Shown here piece by piece: positions 7,613 to 15,971 of a stretch of DNA of 64,000 bases; position 1 is the first letter of the stretch; each line of letters starts with the position of its first letter. A program made the translations under genes and the position numbers. Origin of the DNA: Enterobacteriaceae bacterium (GTDB taxonomy: Bacteria; Pseudomonadota; Gammaproteobacteria; Enterobacterales; Enterobacteriaceae); assembly GCA_902363335.1 (NCBI GenBank), contig CABIZV010000002.1, forward strand, positions 186,001-250,000. The letters run 5' to 3'. The notes beneath the pieces are model-generated. The model worked only from the letters and a program-made list of their open reading frames with translations, was not told where the DNA came from and made no database searches.

Positions 7613-7642
7613 AATAAAAAACCCCGCCGAAGCAGGGTTTTT
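7613..7642 (-). terminator. Terminator after cyoE
   Basis: Reading the minus strand, a GC-rich stem (CCCTGC...GCGGGG) follows the cyoE stop and ends in a run of T. It is a standard rho-independent terminator for the cyo operon. Confidence 0.85.
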
Positions 7643-7659
7643 CAGGAACAGCTTTTGTC

Positions 7660-8547
7660 TTACCAGACGTAAGCTAACAAGTTCTGTGAGCTCGGCACCA
7701 TAAAGTCGACGGACATCATGACGGACAGCGCGGTGATGGCGATGATTGAGAAACCGAACAGCTTGCGCGCCCAGACCTTATCATCTTCCACTTTGTAACC
7801 ACGCAGCGCCATGCCCAGCCACCAGACGCTCACCGCCGCGGCAACCACCAGGTATTTATACCCGGCGTAACCGCCTAATGAGAGCATTAGGGTCGCTAAG
7901 GCAAACGCCACGATGTACAGCGTGATGTGGTTTTTTGCTACCGCAATGCCTTTCACCACCGGCAGAACCGGGATGTTCGCTGCCTGATAATCCTTGAAGC
8001 GGAAAATCGCGATAGCGTAGGAGTGAGGCATCTGCCACAGGCTGAAGATCGCCAGCAGAATCAATGCACCGCTGTCGAAGTTGCCCGTAACGGCGCAATA
8101 GCCAATCACCGGCGGCGCAGCGCCGGAGAGAGAACCAATCAGCGTGCCATAAACAGAGTGGCGCTTCATGTACAGGCTATAGATGCCGACATAAACCACA
8201 AAGCCCATCACCCCAAGCCAGCAGGCGAGGGGATTGGCACCGAACCACAGCAGCATGAAGCCAGCGAGACCCAGCAAAGTGGCGTAGACCAGCGACGTTT
8301 TTGGCGCAATCAGTCCCTTAACCAGCACTCGGTTCTTCGTACGTTCCATCTTACGGTCGATGTCACGATCGATGTAGTTGTTGAAAACACAACCCGAGGC
8401 GACCACCAGAGACACGCCGATCAACGTCCAGACGAACAGCGGGTAATCGATGTGGCCTTTGGAGGCCAGCAGGAAACCGCCGATCACGGAGATCAGGTTG
8501 CCAAAAATGATGCCAGGCTTCGTAACTTGCAGGTATCGCTTAAACAT
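7660..8547 (-). CDS. cyoE: Protoheme IX farnesyltransferase (heme O synthase)
   Basis: Integral membrane prenyltransferase of the UbiA family that adds a farnesyl group to heme B, giving the heme O used by the CyoB binuclear centre. The frame gives 295 residues from MFKRYLQVTKPG. A 15-codon longer upstream start is possible but does not match the family N-terminus. The polyprenyl-diphosphate-binding motif NNYIDRDIDRKMERTKNR (about residues 66-83) is intact and is followed by several hydrophobic segments. It is the last gene of cyoABCDE, 11 bases after cyoD. Confidence 0.97.
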   Translation of the reverse strand: MFKRYLQVTKPGIIFGNLISVIGGFLLASKGHIDYPLFVWTLIGVSLVVASGCVFNNYIDRDIDRKMERTKNRVLVKGLIAPKTSLVYATLLGLAGFMLLWFGANPLACWLGVMGFVVYVGIYSLYMKRHSVYGTLIGSLSGAAPPVIGYCAVTGNFDSGALILLAIFSLWQMPHSYAIAIFRFKDYQAANIPVLPVVKGIAVAKNHITLYIVAFALATLMLSLGGYAGYKYLVVAAAVSVWWLGMALRGYKVEDDKVWARKLFGFSIIAITALSVMMSVDFMVPSSQNLLAYVW

Positions 8548-8558
8548 ACTCGCCGCTC

Positions 8559-8888
8559 TTAGTGAACCATCATGTTGTAGTTCAGGTTCCACATAATCCA
8601 GATTGAACCGACTACTACGATGGCAATGATTATCACGGTAAAGACAAATGCGGTCAGGTTCCAGCCTTCGTCAGACTTGCTGTTCATGTGCAGGAAGTAC
8701 ACCAGGTGTACAACAATCTGCACCACAGCGGTGACCAGAATGGTCCCCAGAATTACCGCATGCGACGCGCTGCCTGACATCACCATCCAGAACGGAATAA
8801 CCGTCAGGATGATAGACAGGATAAATCCTGTCATGTAGGACTTCACGCTGCCATGGGAAGCGCCGCTGCTTTCAGTAGAATGACTCAT
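8559..8888 (-). CDS. cyoD: Cytochrome bo3 ubiquinol oxidase subunit IV
   Basis: A 109-residue subunit with three transmembrane segments, needed for assembly of the heme-copper centre rather than for catalysis. The start MSHSTESSGASHGSVK was chosen because it matches the E. coli protein and its ATG overlaps the cyoC stop by one base (TAATG); the longer open frame upstream only extends into cyoC. HLVYFLHMNSKSDEGWN is well conserved. Confidence 0.96.
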   Translation of the reverse strand: MSHSTESSGASHGSVKSYMTGFILSIILTVIPFWMVMSGSASHAVILGTILVTAVVQIVVHLVYFLHMNSKSDEGWNLTAFVFTVIIIAIVVVGSIWIMWNLNYNMMVH

Positions 8889-9499
8889 TACATTGCCCCC
8901 ATCAGGTAAACAACGGAGAACACACAGATCCATACCACGTCCAGGAAGTGCCAGAACAGGCTCAGGCACAGGATACGGGTACGGTTAGTGCTGGTCAGGC
9001 CGCGACGGGAAACCTGCACCATCAGCACTGCCATCCAGATAAGACCGGAGGTCACGTGCAGACCGTGCGTACCGACCAGCGCGAAGAACGCTGACAGGAA
9101 GCCGCTGCGATCCGGGCCCATACCTTCAACAATCAGATGATGGAATTCATAGATTTCCATCGCGATGAACCCTGCCCCGAAGAGGAAGGTCAGCGCCAGC
9201 CAGGAGACAACCTGGCTCTTGTTGTTTTTGTACATGGCGATAGCCGCCATGCCATAGGTGATGGAGCTGAATAACAGCAGTGCGGTTTCAACCATAACGA
9301 ACGGCAGTTCAAAGATATCTTTACCGGTCGGGCCGCCTGCCGTGCCGTTCACCAGAACGGCATAGGTGGCGAACAACGTGGCGAAGATAATGCAGTCGCT
9401 CATCAGGTAGATCCAGAAACCGAAGATCTTCATCGGCCCTGTATCGTGATGCCCGTGTTCATGCGCGTGGGCGTTATGCGCCAGAGTATCAGTTGCCAT
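8888..9499 (-). CDS. cyoC: Cytochrome bo3 ubiquinol oxidase subunit III
   Basis: A 203-residue membrane protein of the cytochrome c oxidase subunit III family with five predicted transmembrane helices. It has a histidine-rich N-terminal tail (AHNAHAHEHGHHD) seen in enterobacterial CyoC. It supports stability of the quinol oxidase and carries no redox centre. The gene overlaps the end of cyoB by 11 bases and touches the cyoD start, as expected for a tightly coupled operon. Confidence 0.97.
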   Translation of the reverse strand: MATDTLAHNAHAHEHGHHDTGPMKIFGFWIYLMSDCIIFATLFATYAVLVNGTAGGPTGKDIFELPFVMVETALLLFSSITYGMAAIAMYKNNKSQVVSWLALTFLFGAGFIAMEIYEFHHLIVEGMGPDRSGFLSAFFALVGTHGLHVTSGLIWMAVLMVQVSRRGLTSTNRTRILCLSLFWHFLDVVWICVFSVVYLMGAM

Positions 9500-11480
9500 T
9501 TTTCAGCCCTGCCTTAGAAATCTCATCGAAATGCTGATTTTCCAGTTTTTCGACTTCCGCCACCGGCACGTAGTAATCCACGTCCTCGTCAAAGCTTTTG
9601 ATAATCCAGGTGATGATGATGCCTGCGAAGCTGGCAATTGCCATCCACCAGATATGCCAGATCATGGCGAAACCAAATACCGTTGCGAAGGCGGCAATCA
9701 CGATGCCTGCACCGCTGTTTTTCGGCATATGAATTTCTTCATACTGAGTTGGCTGCTTGTACGCTTCGCCTTTCTCTTTCATTTCCCAGAATGCATCACG
9801 CTCATGAATGTGCGGCACAATGGCAAAGTTATAGAACGGAGGTGGAGAAGAGGTTGCCCACTCCAGCGTACGGCCGCCCCACGGGTCACCGGTCAGATCG
9901 CGGTTTTGCTCGCGGTCACGGATAGACACGTAGAACTGAATCAGCTGGCACAGAATACCGCAGGCAATCAGTGCTGCACCGCACGCGGCGATAACCAGCA
10001 TTGGGTGGAACTGCGGATCAATCTGCTGGCTCAGGCGACGGGTCATACCCATAAAGCCCAGCACGTACAGCGGCATAAATGCCACGAAGAAACCGATGAT
10101 CCAGAACCAGAAGGCGCGTTTACCCCAGGTTTCGTTCAGCGTGAAACCAAAGGCTTTCGGCCACCAGTAGGTCAGACCTGCGAAGCAACCAAATACCACA
10201 CCGCCGATGATGACGTTATGGAAGTGCGCAATCAGGAACAGGCTGTTGTGCAGCACGAAGTCAGCACCTGGAACCGCCAGCAGAACGCCGGTCATACCGC
10301 CAACCGAGAAGGTCACGATAAAGCCGATGGTCCACAGCATCGCAGAGTTGAAGACGATTCGCCCCTGATACATGGTGAACAACCAGTTGAAGATCTTCAC
10401 CCCGGTAGGGATGGCGATAATCATGGTGGTAATACCAAAGAAGGCGTTTACGTTCGCGCCAGCACCCATGGTAAAGAAGTGGTGCAGCCAAACGATGAAC
10501 GACAGGATGGTAATACACACGGTCGCCCACACCAGTGAGGTGTAGCCAAACAGGCGTTTACGCGAGAAGGTTGCCGCCACTTCGGAGAATACGCCGAAGA
10601 CAGGCAGGACCAGAATGTACACTTCCGGGTGACCCCAGGCCCAAATCAGGTTGATGTACATCATCATGTTGCCGCCCATATCATTGGTGAAGAAATGGGT
10701 GCCCAGATAGCGATCCAGGGTCAGCAACGCGACGGTAACTGTCAGAATTGGGAAGGAGGCGATAATCAGGATGTTGGCGCACAGAGATGCCCAAGTAAAT
10801 ACCGGCATCTTGAACATCGTCATTCCTGGTGCACGCATCTTGATGATGGTCACGAAGAAGTTAATACCGGTCAGGGTCGTACCGATACCGGAGAGCTGCA
10901 ATGCCCAAATCCAGTAATCGACGCCTACGCCCGGACTGTACTCTATTCCCGATAGAGGCGGATAAGCCAGCCAACCGGTCTGCGCGAATTCACCTACGCC
11001 CAATGACAGGTTAACCAGAATCACGCCGACAACCGTGAACCAGAAGCTCAGGTTGTTCAGGAACGGGAACGCCACGTCGCGCGCACCGATCTGCAGAGGA
11101 ACCACCAGGTTCATCAGACCGATAACGAACGGCATCGCCACGAAGAAGATCATAATAACGCCGTGGGCGGTAAAGACCTGATCGTAGTGATGAGGCGGCA
11201 GGAAGCCTGCTTCCCCGGCTGAAGCCAGCACCTGCTGGCTACGCATCATGATGGCATCAGCAAAGCCGCGCAGCAGCATGATGATTGCAACGATGACATA
11301 CATGATGCCAAGGCGTTTGTGGTCAACCGAAGTTAGCCACTCTTTCCATAGATAGGACCACTTACCGAAGTAAGTGAGCGCAGCAACAATCGCCAGTCCT
11401 CCGACGATAATCGCCGCCACGGTAACCATAATAATGGGTTCGTGGTACGGCACTGCATCCAGTGTAAGTTTTCCGAACAT
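9489..11480 (-). CDS. cyoB: Cytochrome bo3 ubiquinol oxidase subunit I
   Basis: The 663-residue catalytic subunit of the proton-pumping quinol oxidase, the same length as in E. coli. Heme and copper ligands are visible: the low-spin histidine in TAHGVIMIFF, the CuB histidine and cross-linked tyrosine in WGHPEVYILVLP, the HH pair in WLHHFFTMG, and the pair of histidines in LIAHFHNVIIGG. Fifteen hydrophobic segments are expected. It acts in the inner membrane, oxidising ubiquinol and reducing oxygen at high aeration. It lies 19 bases after cyoA. Confidence 0.98.
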   Translation of the reverse strand: MFGKLTLDAVPYHEPIIMVTVAAIIVGGLAIVAALTYFGKWSYLWKEWLTSVDHKRLGIMYVIVAIIMLLRGFADAIMMRSQQVLASAGEAGFLPPHHYDQVFTAHGVIMIFFVAMPFVIGLMNLVVPLQIGARDVAFPFLNNLSFWFTVVGVILVNLSLGVGEFAQTGWLAYPPLSGIEYSPGVGVDYWIWALQLSGIGTTLTGINFFVTIIKMRAPGMTMFKMPVFTWASLCANILIIASFPILTVTVALLTLDRYLGTHFFTNDMGGNMMMYINLIWAWGHPEVYILVLPVFGVFSEVAATFSRKRLFGYTSLVWATVCITILSFIVWLHHFFTMGAGANVNAFFGITTMIIAIPTGVKIFNWLFTMYQGRIVFNSAMLWTIGFIVTFSVGGMTGVLLAVPGADFVLHNSLFLIAHFHNVIIGGVVFGCFAGLTYWWPKAFGFTLNETWGKRAFWFWIIGFFVAFMPLYVLGFMGMTRRLSQQIDPQFHPMLVIAACGAALIACGILCQLIQFYVSIRDREQNRDLTGDPWGGRTLEWATSSPPPFYNFAIVPHIHERDAFWEMKEKGEAYKQPTQYEEIHMPKNSGAGIVIAAFATVFGFAMIWHIWWMAIASFAGIIITWIIKSFDEDVDYYVPVAEVEKLENQHFDEISKAGLKNGN

Positions 11481-11499
11481 CGTATTCTTCCTCGGCCCC

Positions 11500-12447
11500 T
11501 TAGTGAGCGGATTCCGCGTGGCTCATGTCCATGCCTTCCATTCCTTCATGCGCTGCGTGCTCGCCCTCTGGTTTGGACATGTTCATGCTCTTGCCGTGAT
11601 CCATAAACTTGCTCGTCACATCTTTGAACAAATCAGGTTTCACGCTGGAGAAGTACTCCACCTTGTTATATTCGCTCGGTGCAGCCACTTTCTCGAATGC
11701 CGCCATGTCGTCCATGGTGTTAGACGATTGTTTCGCTTTCGCGACCCATTGGTCGAACGTTGCACGATCAGGCGTTGCAATTGCTTTGAACTTCATACCC
11801 GAGAAGCCCTGGCCGCTGTAACTTGCAGAAATACCGTCGTAGATACCTGGTTCGTTAGCGATCAGATGCAGGTTGGTCTGCATACCGGCCATGGCGTAAA
11901 TCTGGCTGCCCAGACGCGGAATAAAGAAGGAGTTCATCACCGAGTTAGAGGTCACTTTGAACTGCACCGGAACGTTCGCCGGGAAGGCGATTTCGTTAAC
12001 GGTAGCAATGCCCTGCTCTGGGTAGATGAAGAACCATTTCCAGTCCATAGAAATGACTTCGATAGTGATAGGCTTCTCGTCATGAACCAGCGGTTTGCTA
12101 GGTTCTAAGGCGTGAGTCGTTTTCCATGTCAGTACGGCGAGGAACACGATGATAAGGATAGGCACTGTCCAGACCACAGCTTCAACTTTGTTGGAGTGTG
12201 ACCAGTTAGGGCTGTACTTCGCATCTTTATTGCTTGCACGGTACTTCCAGGCAAAACCGACTGCCATTAAGACGGCGGGAATCACGACGATCATCATCAG
12301 GCCAAAAGCCGTCAGTATCAGCGAACGCTGCTCCAGTCCAATCTGTCCTTTGGGGTCAAGTAGCGCAGAATCACAACCACTGAGTAATACAGTGCTGGCG
12401 ATTAATGACAACCATCCCAAGTTTTTATTGTATTTCCTGAGTCTCAT
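11500..12447 (-). CDS. cyoA: Cytochrome bo3 ubiquinol oxidase subunit II
   Basis: A 315-residue subunit II. The N-terminus is a lipoprotein signal with lipobox LLSGC (Cys25), followed by two transmembrane segments and a periplasmic cupredoxin-like domain. The CuA ligands of cytochrome c oxidases are absent, as in all quinol oxidases. It heads the cyo operon. The histidine- and methionine-rich tail (HGKSMNMSKPEGEHAAHEG) is longer than the functional core and typical of enterics. Confidence 0.98.
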   Translation of the reverse strand: MRLRKYNKNLGWLSLIASTVLLSGCDSALLDPKGQIGLEQRSLILTAFGLMMIVVIPAVLMAVGFAWKYRASNKDAKYSPNWSHSNKVEAVVWTVPILIIVFLAVLTWKTTHALEPSKPLVHDEKPITIEVISMDWKWFFIYPEQGIATVNEIAFPANVPVQFKVTSNSVMNSFFIPRLGSQIYAMAGMQTNLHLIANEPGIYDGISASYSGQGFSGMKFKAIATPDRATFDQWVAKAKQSSNTMDDMAAFEKVAAPSEYNKVEYFSSVKPDLFKDVTSKFMDHGKSMNMSKPEGEHAAHEGMEGMDMSHAESAH

Positions 12448-12922
12448 GTAACGACCTCAATTCCACGGGGTGTTGGTGGCGTTTAAAGTGTGTGGGCATT
12501 TTACGGGAAGGTTACATTACTGTAAACATCATTGGTGCTCTGTCAGCGAGGTGTTACTGGGTTCTGCCGCACCTGTCACAGATGTTGCTAAATATGTCTA
12601 CATTTCAGGCTGAAAGCCCATTTGACGGGTGTTATAACGAAAGGGGAAGTGAACGAGGGGTAAAAAGGGCAATTGGTATAACCATTGCCGAAAATATACA
12701 AATAATTAACAATTAATCATCAAATAATAGACAATTTAAAAACGAAAAATTAATTGGAAGGATGCTGAATCGTTTAATGAAATAACGCTCAGTGAAGACC
12801 TTCCAATAATTTCCAGAATTTTTAAGGGCACAAAAGCACAAATATTTTTTTTAATATACGACGTGGTAGTTATTATTACGTATGGTGATTACAGCGTATC
12901 GACAGTATTTTTATCGTACTCA
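12448..12922. other. 475-bp intergenic region between cyoA and the ampG 3' end
   Basis: No credible gene. It must hold the cyo promoter (minus strand). On that strand TGATTAATTGTTAATTATTTG (12697-12717) looks like an ArcA-type TTAATTA-rich element, which fits the known ArcA repression of cyo under low oxygen. An inverted repeat ATTGGAAGG/CCTTCCAAT spans 12753-12807. The rest is AT-rich with no clear terminator for ampG. Confidence 0.5.
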
Positions 12923-14395
12923 CTATAAATGTGCCTTGCGCATCGCCAGATAATCTAACATGCAGCCAATCACAATCCCGGCAAAGGCAACCAGCACACC
13001 AGCTTCCAGTACCATTTCCGCCCCGTTCAGGGTGGTGATATCGAGGGCATTGGCTATCAGCATCAGCAGCCATATACCCACAAGCACAGCGCCAATCAGC
13101 AATAAACGCAGGGCTAATCGATAACCGCCGCTATAGGCGGTGCGCGGCATAAACTGCTCGGTATCTTGCGTATACTCAAGCGTCCGACGGCAAACCAGTA
13201 GCAGCAAAATACCGGGTACAGCAGCGACTACCGAGAACAGATAAAACGTCGGCCAGCCGTGAGCTTCGACAAACCAGCCAGCAATCGGGCCAACATAAAC
13301 CCGGCCAACGGCCGAGAGGGCTGAGAGCAGGGCGAATTGCGTGGCGGAGAATGATTTGTTGCACAAGGTCATCAGCAGCGCCACGAAAGCGGCGGTGCCC
13401 ATACCACCGCACAGATTTTCAAAGAAAACGGCGGCGGCCATTGAATAGATATGCTTATCGGTGACTGACAGCATCCAGTATCCGGCGTTCGATACCCCTT
13501 GCAGAATGCCGAAGATAAGCAGCGCACGGAACAGCGTAAGGCGCTGCATTAATACCCCGCCGTAAAGGGCGCCGAGGATGGTGGCAAACAGGCCGAGAGT
13601 TTTATTGACCATCCCAACCTGGCCTGCATCAAAGCCCACGCCACGGATCAAAAACGTGGTGGTGAGGCTCATGGCGAAAGCATCGCCAAGTTTGTACATC
13701 ACAATCAGCAGCAGGATAAGCCACGCGTTATTGCGGCCGAAGAAATCTTTCAGCGGGGCCACCACTGCCTGCTCAAGGCTTTTGGGCACCGGGACAACAT
13801 CGCTGGGTTCCGGCGCCAGCAGTGTTGCGATAATGCACGGCACCAGAAGTGCCGCCATCAGCCAGTACATGCCCTGCCAGCCAAGCCATTTATCGGCCAG
13901 CCACAGCGCTAAGCCGCCTGAAACCAGCATCCCCAGGCGATAGCCCAGCACGCTGATGGCGGCTCCAGCTCCGCGTTCTTCCGTAGGAAGGACGTCAGTT
14001 TTCCAGGCATCAAAAACAATATCCTGTGACGCCGAGCAGAACGCGATAACCACCGCCAGCGCGGCCATCCAGCGCAGTTGTGATGTCGGTTCGAGAAAGC
14101 CCATCGCCGCAATGGCCAGGAGTAATAAACATTGGGTTGTCAGCAGCCAGCCGCGACGACGCCCTAAAAACGGCGGCGTATAGCGGTCCATGACCGGTGA
14201 CCAGAGAAACTTAAAGACGTACGCCTGACCGACAAGCGAAAAGAAACCAATGGTTTTCAGATCGATGTTTTCGACCGTCATCCACGCCTGTAGCGTCCCG
14301 GAGGTGAGGGCAAGCGGTAAACCGGAGGCAAAGCCAAGAATCAGCAGAATGGCTGATTTGGGTTGCTGAAAAATACGCAGATAGTGAGCAGACAT
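12923..14395 (-). CDS. ampG: Muropeptide (anhydromuropeptide) MFS permease
   Basis: Inner-membrane importer of GlcNAc-anhydroMurNAc peptides for cell-wall recycling; in species with inducible AmpC it supplies the induction signal. About 490 residues with many hydrophobic helices. N-terminal MSAHYLRIFQQPKSAI and AFCSASQDIVFDAWKTD are near identical to E. coli. The start at 14395 gives the E. coli N-terminus; an ATG two codons upstream (14401) is an alternative. Neither has a clear ribosome site, and a strong hairpin lies just upstream (14409-14433). Second gene of the yajG-ampG unit. Confidence 0.96.
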   Translation of the reverse strand: MSAHYLRIFQQPKSAILLILGFASGLPLALTSGTLQAWMTVENIDLKTIGFFSLVGQAYVFKFLWSPVMDRYTPPFLGRRRGWLLTTQCLLLLAIAAMGFLEPTSQLRWMAALAVVIAFCSASQDIVFDAWKTDVLPTEERGAGAAISVLGYRLGMLVSGGLALWLADKWLGWQGMYWLMAALLVPCIIATLLAPEPSDVVPVPKSLEQAVVAPLKDFFGRNNAWLILLLIVMYKLGDAFAMSLTTTFLIRGVGFDAGQVGMVNKTLGLFATILGALYGGVLMQRLTLFRALLIFGILQGVSNAGYWMLSVTDKHIYSMAAAVFFENLCGGMGTAAFVALLMTLCNKSFSATQFALLSALSAVGRVYVGPIAGWFVEAHGWPTFYLFSVVAAVPGILLLLVCRRTLEYTQDTEQFMPRTAYSGGYRLALRLLLIGAVLVGIWLLMLIANALDITTLNGAEMVLEAGVLVAFAGIVIGCMLDYLAMRKAHL

Positions 14396-14408
14396 AGTCA
14401 TTCATGTT

Positions 14409-14433
14409 CAGACCCGGCCTGAGGCCGGGTCTG
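14409..14433. promoter_or_regulatory. Perfect 11-bp-arm hairpin between yajG and ampG
   Basis: CAGACCCGGCC and GGCCGGGTCTG pair perfectly around a 3-base loop. There is no T-run on the minus strand, so it is not a usual terminator. It lies within 14 bases of the ampG start and could pause transcription, protect the upstream message from exonucleases or reduce ampG translation. Confidence 0.7.
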
Positions 14434-14441
14434 CGACGGGA

Positions 14442-15020
14442 TTAACGCGCGTTCTGTTTGATAAAGTCGTGGATGGTGGTGTCCTGAGACATATCCGCGA
14501 TGGTATCGGTGAGTACGCTATCAACCGTGTCAGAGATATTTTTATTAGAGGCCTGGAACGCGCCTTCAACGGAATAATTTGAGCGGTAGTTTTTGGTCAT
14601 CTTGTTACCGTTAGCGGCTGTCGCGATAATCGCGATGTCTGCTTTGGTCGAGATGTTGTAACGCACGTTACCCTGGGAAACGTCCGCATACAGCTGGCTT
14701 ACGATGATTTGCAGATTAGCCGCACCGTTTGGACCAATCATATAACCGCGCGCAGCCATCTGCTTTTCCAGTACTTCTTGCATCAGGAAACGCAGATCGC
14801 GGGAAGCCGTGAGCGTGACCAATTCATTATTGCGGGTCACTTTAGCCAGCGCCTGATCCTGACGCTGATCGGCGCCATTGATGCTGACGGTAACGCCCAT
14901 CAAGCTTGGATCCTGCTGAGGCAGCGTAATTTTAGGCGACACGTCAACGGTCGTCGGAGGCGTCGCACATCCAGCCAACATAAACAGTGCAACCAAAGGG
15001 AAGAGGATTTTTTTTAACAT
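14442..15020 (-). CDS. yajG: YajG family lipoprotein
   Basis: A 192-residue outer-membrane-type lipoprotein of unknown function. The signal peptide MLKKILFPLVALFMLAGC ends in lipobox LAGC. The body (ITLPQQDPSLMGVTVSINGA and IGPNGAANLQIIVSQLYADV) matches E. coli YajG. The start at 15020 was preferred to one seven codons upstream because it puts the signal peptide at the N-terminus and matches the E. coli length. It is cotranscribed with ampG and divergent from bolA. Confidence 0.93.
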   Translation of the reverse strand: MLKKILFPLVALFMLAGCATPPTTVDVSPKITLPQQDPSLMGVTVSINGADQRQDQALAKVTRNNELVTLTASRDLRFLMQEVLEKQMAARGYMIGPNGAANLQIIVSQLYADVSQGNVRYNISTKADIAIIATAANGNKMTKNYRSNYSVEGAFQASNKNISDTVDSVLTDTIADMSQDTTIHDFIKQNAR

Positions 15021-15200
15021 GTCAGGGGTCTCAAAACGCATTGTTTACTTAAAAATCCCCGCCATCATAACATTGCCAACGGCCAGGGGAAGTAGGCAAT
15101 GCATGTAATTTCATCGCCTTGACGTTTTTATGCGCTTACGGACAATTTCAGGGCGAATTTCAGATGAGCGCGGATTGTAAAAGACGTTAACTTCATCTAC

Positions 15201-15229
15201 TTGACAAATAAAATGGGGTGAACGCTATT
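15201..15229 (+). promoter_or_regulatory. Sigma-70-type promoter upstream of bolA
   Basis: TTGACA (15201-15206) and GCTATT (15224-15229) are separated by 17 bases, about 90 bases before the bolA start. It is in the 300-bp gap shared with divergent yajG. No other feature is evident in that gap. Confidence 0.5.
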
Positions 15230-15319
15230 TTTTTGTTACCTTTGCGTAATGAAGTCAGCGAAAGCGGCTAACATTTAAAGGGATAGGCGGCATCTTAACG
15301 TTGTCGAAGGAGTAATATC

Positions 15320-15637
15320 ATGATGATGCGTGAACGAATCGAAGAAAAATTAAGGGCAGCGTTTGATCCTGTGTTCCTGGAAGTTGTTGATGAAAGTTAC
15401 CGCCACAACGTACCGGCAGGCTCTGAGAGCCACTTTAAAGTTGTGTTGGTCAGCGACAAGTTTACCGGGGAACGCTTCCTTAACCGTCACCGGATGATCT
15501 ATGGCACCCTGACAGAGGAGTTTGCGTCCACCGTACATGCCCTGGCATTACATACTTACACGCGAAAAGAGTGGGAAGGTTTGCAGGATACCGTCATTGC
15601 TTCGCCGCCATGTCGTGGTGCAGGCACTATCGCGTAG
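15320..15637 (+). CDS. bolA: BolA stress and morphology regulator
   Basis: A 105-residue BolA/IbaG protein that acts as a DNA-binding regulator and as a partner of monothiol glutaredoxins in iron-sulfur trafficking. The class II KH-like core FKVVLVSDKFTGERFLNRHRM includes the conserved helix-turn-helix segment, and VHALALHTYT follows. GAAGGAGTAATATC gives a good ribosome site; the second or third ATG would serve equally. The C-terminus SPPCRGAGTIA matches E. coli apart from one change. Confidence 0.97.
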   Translation: MMMRERIEEKLRAAFDPVFLEVVDESYRHNVPAGSESHFKVVLVSDKFTGERFLNRHRMIYGTLTEEFASTVHALALHTYTRKEWEGLQDTVIASPPCRGAGTIA

Positions 15638-15690
15638 AAAAGGCATTTGCAACACGGAACTTTTCCAGTATGTTGCGTACAGATTATGAG

Positions 15691-15717
15691 AAAACGGCCT
15701 GCGGGCCGTTTTGTTTT
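15691..15717 (+). terminator. Terminator after bolA
   Basis: AAAACGGCC TGC GGGCCGTTTT followed by GTTTTG: a compact rho-independent terminator 53 bases after the bolA stop. Confidence 0.85.
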
Positions 15718-15805
15718 GTCTGAATTTTGCACGCAAGCGACAGTATTCAGACAAAAAATAGCCGGGAATTGTGAAAAATGCCGCAGCAACGCGTGATAAC
15801 CGTTC

Positions 15806-15834
15806 TCGACTCATAAAAGTGATGCCGCTATAAT
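15806..15834 (+). promoter_or_regulatory. tig promoter
   Basis: A consensus -10 TATAAT (15829-15834) lies 138 bases before tig, with a poor -35 (TCGACT). The rest of the bolA-tig gap (about 330 bp) holds the bolA terminator and a 5' leader with no evident structure. Confidence 0.55.
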
Positions 15835-15971
15835 GCGCGTCTTATTTTTCGGAATGTCTTCGGGATGATTCTGGCTACAGGGAATGTGTTTCTGGTTTAA
15901 AGATAACGTCCCGGTACTGCAAGGCACGATTCAGAGTTGACCGAGCACTGTGATTTTTTTGAGGTAACAAG

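Larger units (their letters stand above)
6557..7623. repeat. Tandem duplication of a ~500-bp hok/sok unit (period about 563 bp)
   Basis: Two near-identical units lie head to tail: roughly 6557-7060 and 7120-7623. Each holds a Hok toxin frame on the minus strand, an overlapping Mok frame and a Sok-like antisense promoter on the plus strand. They differ by scattered substitutions and small indels. The unit next to cyoE ends at that gene's terminator; the outer unit ends in a decayed version of the same terminator (AATAAAAAAACTGCCGGAGC), so copying included the terminator. The 1.1 kb between the iclR-type gene and cyoE holds little else. Confidence 0.85.

Noticed and set aside
9531..10538. 335-codon plus-strand frame antisense to cyoB
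   Set aside because: The sequence is rich in His, Gln and Arg, as expected from reading a membrane-protein gene backwards; the cyoB frame explains it fully.
12492..12716. 74-codon plus-strand frame between cyoA and ampG
   Set aside because: It lies in the cyo control region, has no convincing ribosome site and no recognisable family features.
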